Shown here one piece after another: positions 32,641 to 35,332 of a DNA stretch of 35,332 nucleotides. A program made the position numbers and the translations under genes. Source of the DNA: Bacillus sp. FJAT-29790 (GTDB taxonomy: Bacteria; Bacillota; Bacilli; Bacillales; Cytobacillaceae); assembly GCF_019039215.1 (NCBI RefSeq), contig NZ_JAHNZZ010000001.1:1560021-1595352 (forward strand), in the 5' to 3' direction. The stretch's first letter is position 1. The number at the start of each line of letters is the position of its first letter. A model generated the notes under the pieces. It ran no database searches. It was given only the letters and a program-made list of their open reading frames with translations, and was not told the origin of the DNA.

Positions 32641-34140
32641 ACTAAAGACCGGTTCTTTTTCACATAGACCGAGCGTCTGCGCTGTTGAAGTATGAATTTC
32701 GTGCAGGAGCTCTTGGCTTTCCATTAGTGACACGCCATAAGAAGGAATCATTTCTTTGATTTTCGGTTCCCACTCTTTCACATGTTGCGGGAAGCATTTA
32801 TTGATAACCTCAAGCATAACTTGAACGGCAGTAGAAGCACCCGGAGATGCGCCTAGTAATGCTGCGATTGAGCCATCAGCAGCAGTAATCACTTCCGTAC
32901 CAAATTGAAGCGTTCCTTTGCCTCCAGCTTCGGTATCTTTAATAACTTGTACACGTTGGCCCGCTACTACTAAATCCCAATCCTCAAGCTTAGCGTTGGG
33001 GATAAACTCACGTAACTCTTCCATGCGCTGTTCTTTCGATAACATAACTTGCTGAATGAGGTATTTTGTCAATGACATCTCTTTTGCGCCTGCCGCCAAC
33101 ATCGTTAAGACATTATTCTGTTTTACGGAAGTTACTAAATCGAACATTGAACCAGTTTTTAAGAACTTTGGTGAGAAGCCGGCAAATGGTCCAAATAGTA
33201 ACGATTTTTTGTTGTCGATATATCTTGTGTCAAGATGCGGAACGGACATTGGCGGAGCACCAACCTTAGCTTTGCCGTATACTTTTGCATGATGCTGCGC
33301 TACAACATCCGGATTATTACACACCATAAATATTCCGCTTACCGGGAATCCGCCAATATGTTTTCCTTCAGGAATACCGGATTTTTGCAGTAAATGTAGG
33401 CTTCCTCCCCCGCCTCCGATAAAGACGAATTTCGCAGTATGGCGTTCGACAGTACCGCTAGCCGAATTCCGCACTTTCAATTCCCACAAGCCATCGCTAG
33501 TACGTTTAATATCACTAACACAATGGTTGTAGTTTATATCAACATTTTTACTCTCTAAGTGGTCAAATAACATGCGCGTTAAAGCACCAAAGTTGACATC
33601 AGTTCCAGAGTCGATTTTTGTTGCCGCTATAGGTTCATTCGATGCGCGGTCTTGGATCATAAGCGGAATCCATTCCATTAATTTTTCAGGATCATCGGAA
33701 AATTCCATCCCTTTGAATAGGGGATTATTTGAAAGCGCTTCAAATCGATTCTTTAAAAAGGTTACATTTTGTTCCCCTTGTACGAAACTCATATGAGGCA
33801 ATGGCATAATAAAGTCCTGTGGATTTTGTATCAGCTTGCTGTTTACAAGATAAGACCAAAACTGCATTGAAACCTGAAACTGTTCATTAATTTTTATGGC
33901 TTTACTAATATCTACAGATCCATCCGGTTTTTCGACCGTGTAGTTAAGCTCGCACAATGCCGCATGCCCCGTTCCCGCATTATTCCATTCGTTAGAGCTT
34001 TCCTCTCCTGCGTTTGCGAGCTTCTCAAACACTGTAATTTCCCATTCCGGTGCTAATTCTTTCAAGAGTGTCCCTAATGTCGCACTCATGATTCCGGCGC
34101 CTATTAAAATAACGTCTGTTTTTGTTTCTCTGATGCTCAT
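32638..34140 (-). CDS. mqo: Malate:quinone oxidoreductase
   Basis: A 500-aa peripheral membrane flavoprotein that oxidises malate to oxaloacetate and passes electrons to the quinone pool. The FAD site [18 protein letters not shown] opens the protein, followed by the family's signature [53 protein letters not shown], and the C-terminal [17 protein letters not shown]. Length is standard. The ATG at 34140 follows a purine-rich stretch (CAGGAGAAAAGG). Transcribed alone. Confidence 0.97.
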   Translation of the reverse strand: MSIRETKTDVILIGAGIMSATLGTLLKELAPEWEITVFEKLANAGEESSNEWNNAGTGHAALCELNYTVEKPDGSVDISKAIKINEQFQVSMQFWSYLVNSKLIQNPQDFIMPLPHMSFVQGEQNVTFLKNRFEALSNNPLFKGMEFSDDPEKLMEWIPLMIQDRASNEPIAATKIDSGTDVNFGALTRMLFDHLESKNVDINYNHCVSDIKRTSDGLWELKVRNSASGTVERHTAKFVFIGGGGGSLHLLQKSGIPEGKHIGGFPVSGIFMVCNNPDVVAQHHAKVYGKAKVGAPPMSVPHLDTRYIDNKKSLLFGPFAGFSPKFLKTGSMFDLVTSVKQNNVLTMLAAGAKEMSLTKYLIQQVMLSKEQRMEELREFIPNAKLEDWDLVVAGQRVQVIKDTEAGGKGTLQFGTEVITAADGSIAALLGASPGASTAVQVMLEVINKCFPQHVKEWEPKIKEMIPSYGVSLMESQELLHEIHTSTAQTLGLCEKEPVFS

Positions 34141-34729
34141 TTATATCAACCTTTTCTCCTGAAATTTGCAGAAAAGATGTAAGCGTCACACCAAGCTAAG
34201 GCGCGACCTAGTCACAAACCTTTCCTGTCTCTTAAAACCATATCAAAGTGTATTGCAATGAATATATAGATTCGAAATATCTACTATTATATGATAATTA
34301 TAAATTATTTAAAAGCTGAAAAAAATGAGAAGTCCATCAATAAAGCCTAGTAACACACATAAGCCCCCGCCTTAACCGGCTTCTTGCTAGGGTTAAGGCG
34401 CCTCCTGAAATGATTATATGTTCCAAAAAGTATCTTTTACTATATTGTTATAATATAGTTCGTGTGAAGAAATCAACTTTAATTTAACTGCGCCATTAAG
34501 GTGTTGGTAATATATGAAAATCGTTCATCCCTCGTTGTTATTACCCAGCATGCTGTCTTTTATCCGCTTGGTAATTACGTTTTTTTGTGACCACCCAAGT
34601 AAACATTATCGACCAACTTCAGCGTTTTCTTTAGTCTGTTTTCTAAAAGATTGTTGTTTTTAGATTCATTTACAATATCCAAAATTTTCTGCTATGATAA
34701 TATAAAATGGTAATTCATTGGAGGTACTT
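34141..34729. other. Intergenic region with a G+C-rich inverted repeat
   Basis: No gene is seen in about 590 bp. A perfect inverted repeat, CGCCTTAACC (34368-34377) and GGTTAAGGCG (34391-34400), encloses 13 bases without a T-run. The region should hold the divergent promoters of mqo and the downstream gene; TATAATATA at about 34448 is one candidate. Confidence 0.45.
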
Positions 34730-35173
34730 ATGAAAAGAATAACGTTGTTACCTCTATTACTAATATTTACGATCTCTTCCACTGTTCAAGCATTATCTTG
34801 GGCTTATCCTTTTGTTGTTTGGAAAGGGAAGCTTTATGAAGTTAAACAAGAAATAATTATCAAAGATAGTGAGATTGGTAAAATCGTTGGGGAAGTAAAA
34901 ACCAAACCTAATGATATGACTGGAAATTATTACGGAGATGCTTCAAACTATTACCCAAAAGGAACAAAATATTATGAAATAAAAGGGACATCAACTTCCA
35001 CCTCAATTGCAATAAAAGAAGATAAACAGTGGGTAAATGCTGATTATGTCCACAAAGCACCTTTTCACATAATGAATGTAATCTCTAACTTCTATTTCAT
35101 ATCTGCTGTTATAATAATTGCACTTATTATAGTCGGAGTCTTATTCCGAACTAATAAGACTAAAAATCAATGA
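34730..35173 (+). CDS. Secreted/membrane-anchored hypothetical protein
   Basis: A 147-aa protein with an N-terminal signal peptide (MKRITLLPLLLIFTISSTVQ, likely cut after A-L-S or nearby), an extracytoplasmic domain rich in Tyr, Lys and Gly (SWAYPFVVWKGKLYEVKQE, YYGDASNYYPKGTKYYEIKG), and one C-terminal transmembrane helix near 120-140 with a basic tail (TNKTKNQ). The topology is a small exported domain tethered to the membrane. ATG 34730 is preferred to TTG 34718 because TTGGAGG lies upstream of it at good spacing. No family recognised. Confidence 0.75.
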   Translation: MKRITLLPLLLIFTISSTVQALSWAYPFVVWKGKLYEVKQEIIIKDSEIGKIVGEVKTKPNDMTGNYYGDASNYYPKGTKYYEIKGTSTSTSIAIKEDKQWVNADYVHKAPFHIMNVISNFYFISAVIIIALIIVGVLFRTNKTKNQ

Positions 35174-35195
35174 TTATATAGAAACCAATTCATTT

Positions 35196-35222
35196 TCGAC
35201 CTCTTTTTGAGGTCTTTTATTA
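35196..35222 (+). terminator. Terminator at the end of the window
   Basis: GACCTC-TTTTT-GAGGTC followed by TTTTATTATA, 25 bp beyond the previous stop codon. Confidence 0.85.
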
Positions 35223-35332
35223 TACACTTCTTAGTGTTTCAACCGTTGTATAATTTGATTTTTGACACGATGAAATAAGCATTTGTCCCACCTGATCCGT
35301 TTCTATTTTTTACTAAGGCTGTTTTGCATAAA

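Overview
The window looks like chromosomal DNA of a low-GC, spore-forming Bacillaceae (Bacillus, Neobacillus or Peribacillus type). The evidence is strong GGAGG ribosome sites, frequent TTG/GTG starts, a TPP-riboswitch thiamine operon of Bacillus type, a YheC/YheD spore-coat ATP-grasp protein, and typical Bacillus families (DUF4317, DUF4181, DUF4386, Mqo). I could not assign a species. No rRNA, tRNA or CRISPR locus was seen.

Layout. (1) 60-290: a short array of 52-bp tandem repeats. (2) 627-8502, minus strand: one operon, promoter - TPP riboswitch with terminator - tenA - ykoE - ykoD - ykoC - tenI - thiO - thiS - thiG - thiF. It joins pyrimidine salvage (TenA), a predicted ECF precursor transporter (YkoEDC) and the thiazole branch (TenI, ThiO, ThiS, ThiG, ThiF) under one TPP switch. 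(3) 8597-9472: 17 copies of the same 52-bp repeat family with no indel and a hairpin in most units. (4) 9520-12018, minus strand: an orphan phage replication cassette (DnaB-type helicase, G39P-like loader, replisome organizer with a frameshifted start). (5) 12272-14279: a small ORF, then a membrane protein/XRE regulator/DUF4386 cluster with an inverted-repeat operator. (6) 14787-20537: SDR, YheC/YheD protein, serine hydrolase, and an MFS transporter divergent from an XRE-cupin regulator. (7) 20700-25430: a beta-helix-like protein, a COG4705 membrane protein and an unknown protein, mixed with debris (DUF899 fragment, IS4- and IS3-family remnants, mosaic repeats). (8) 25497-28907: EamA permease, lipoprotein, D-2-hydroxyacid dehydrogenase. 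(9) 29385-29745: a third 52-bp-period array of hairpins. (10) 29748-35173: DUF4317, DUF4181, a Cys-rich protein, malate:quinone oxidoreductase and a secreted/membrane protein.

The strongest candidate for something undescribed is the set of three intergenic arrays. They share an exact 52-bp period (close to five helical turns), carry hairpins with compensatory changes in the longest array, and two of them bracket the thiamine operon in the same orientation. A second dispersed element (ACCGTA-N7-TAAATGAGG, six copies) lies in the accessory part. Functions come from sequence reading and memory of protein families; no database search was run.
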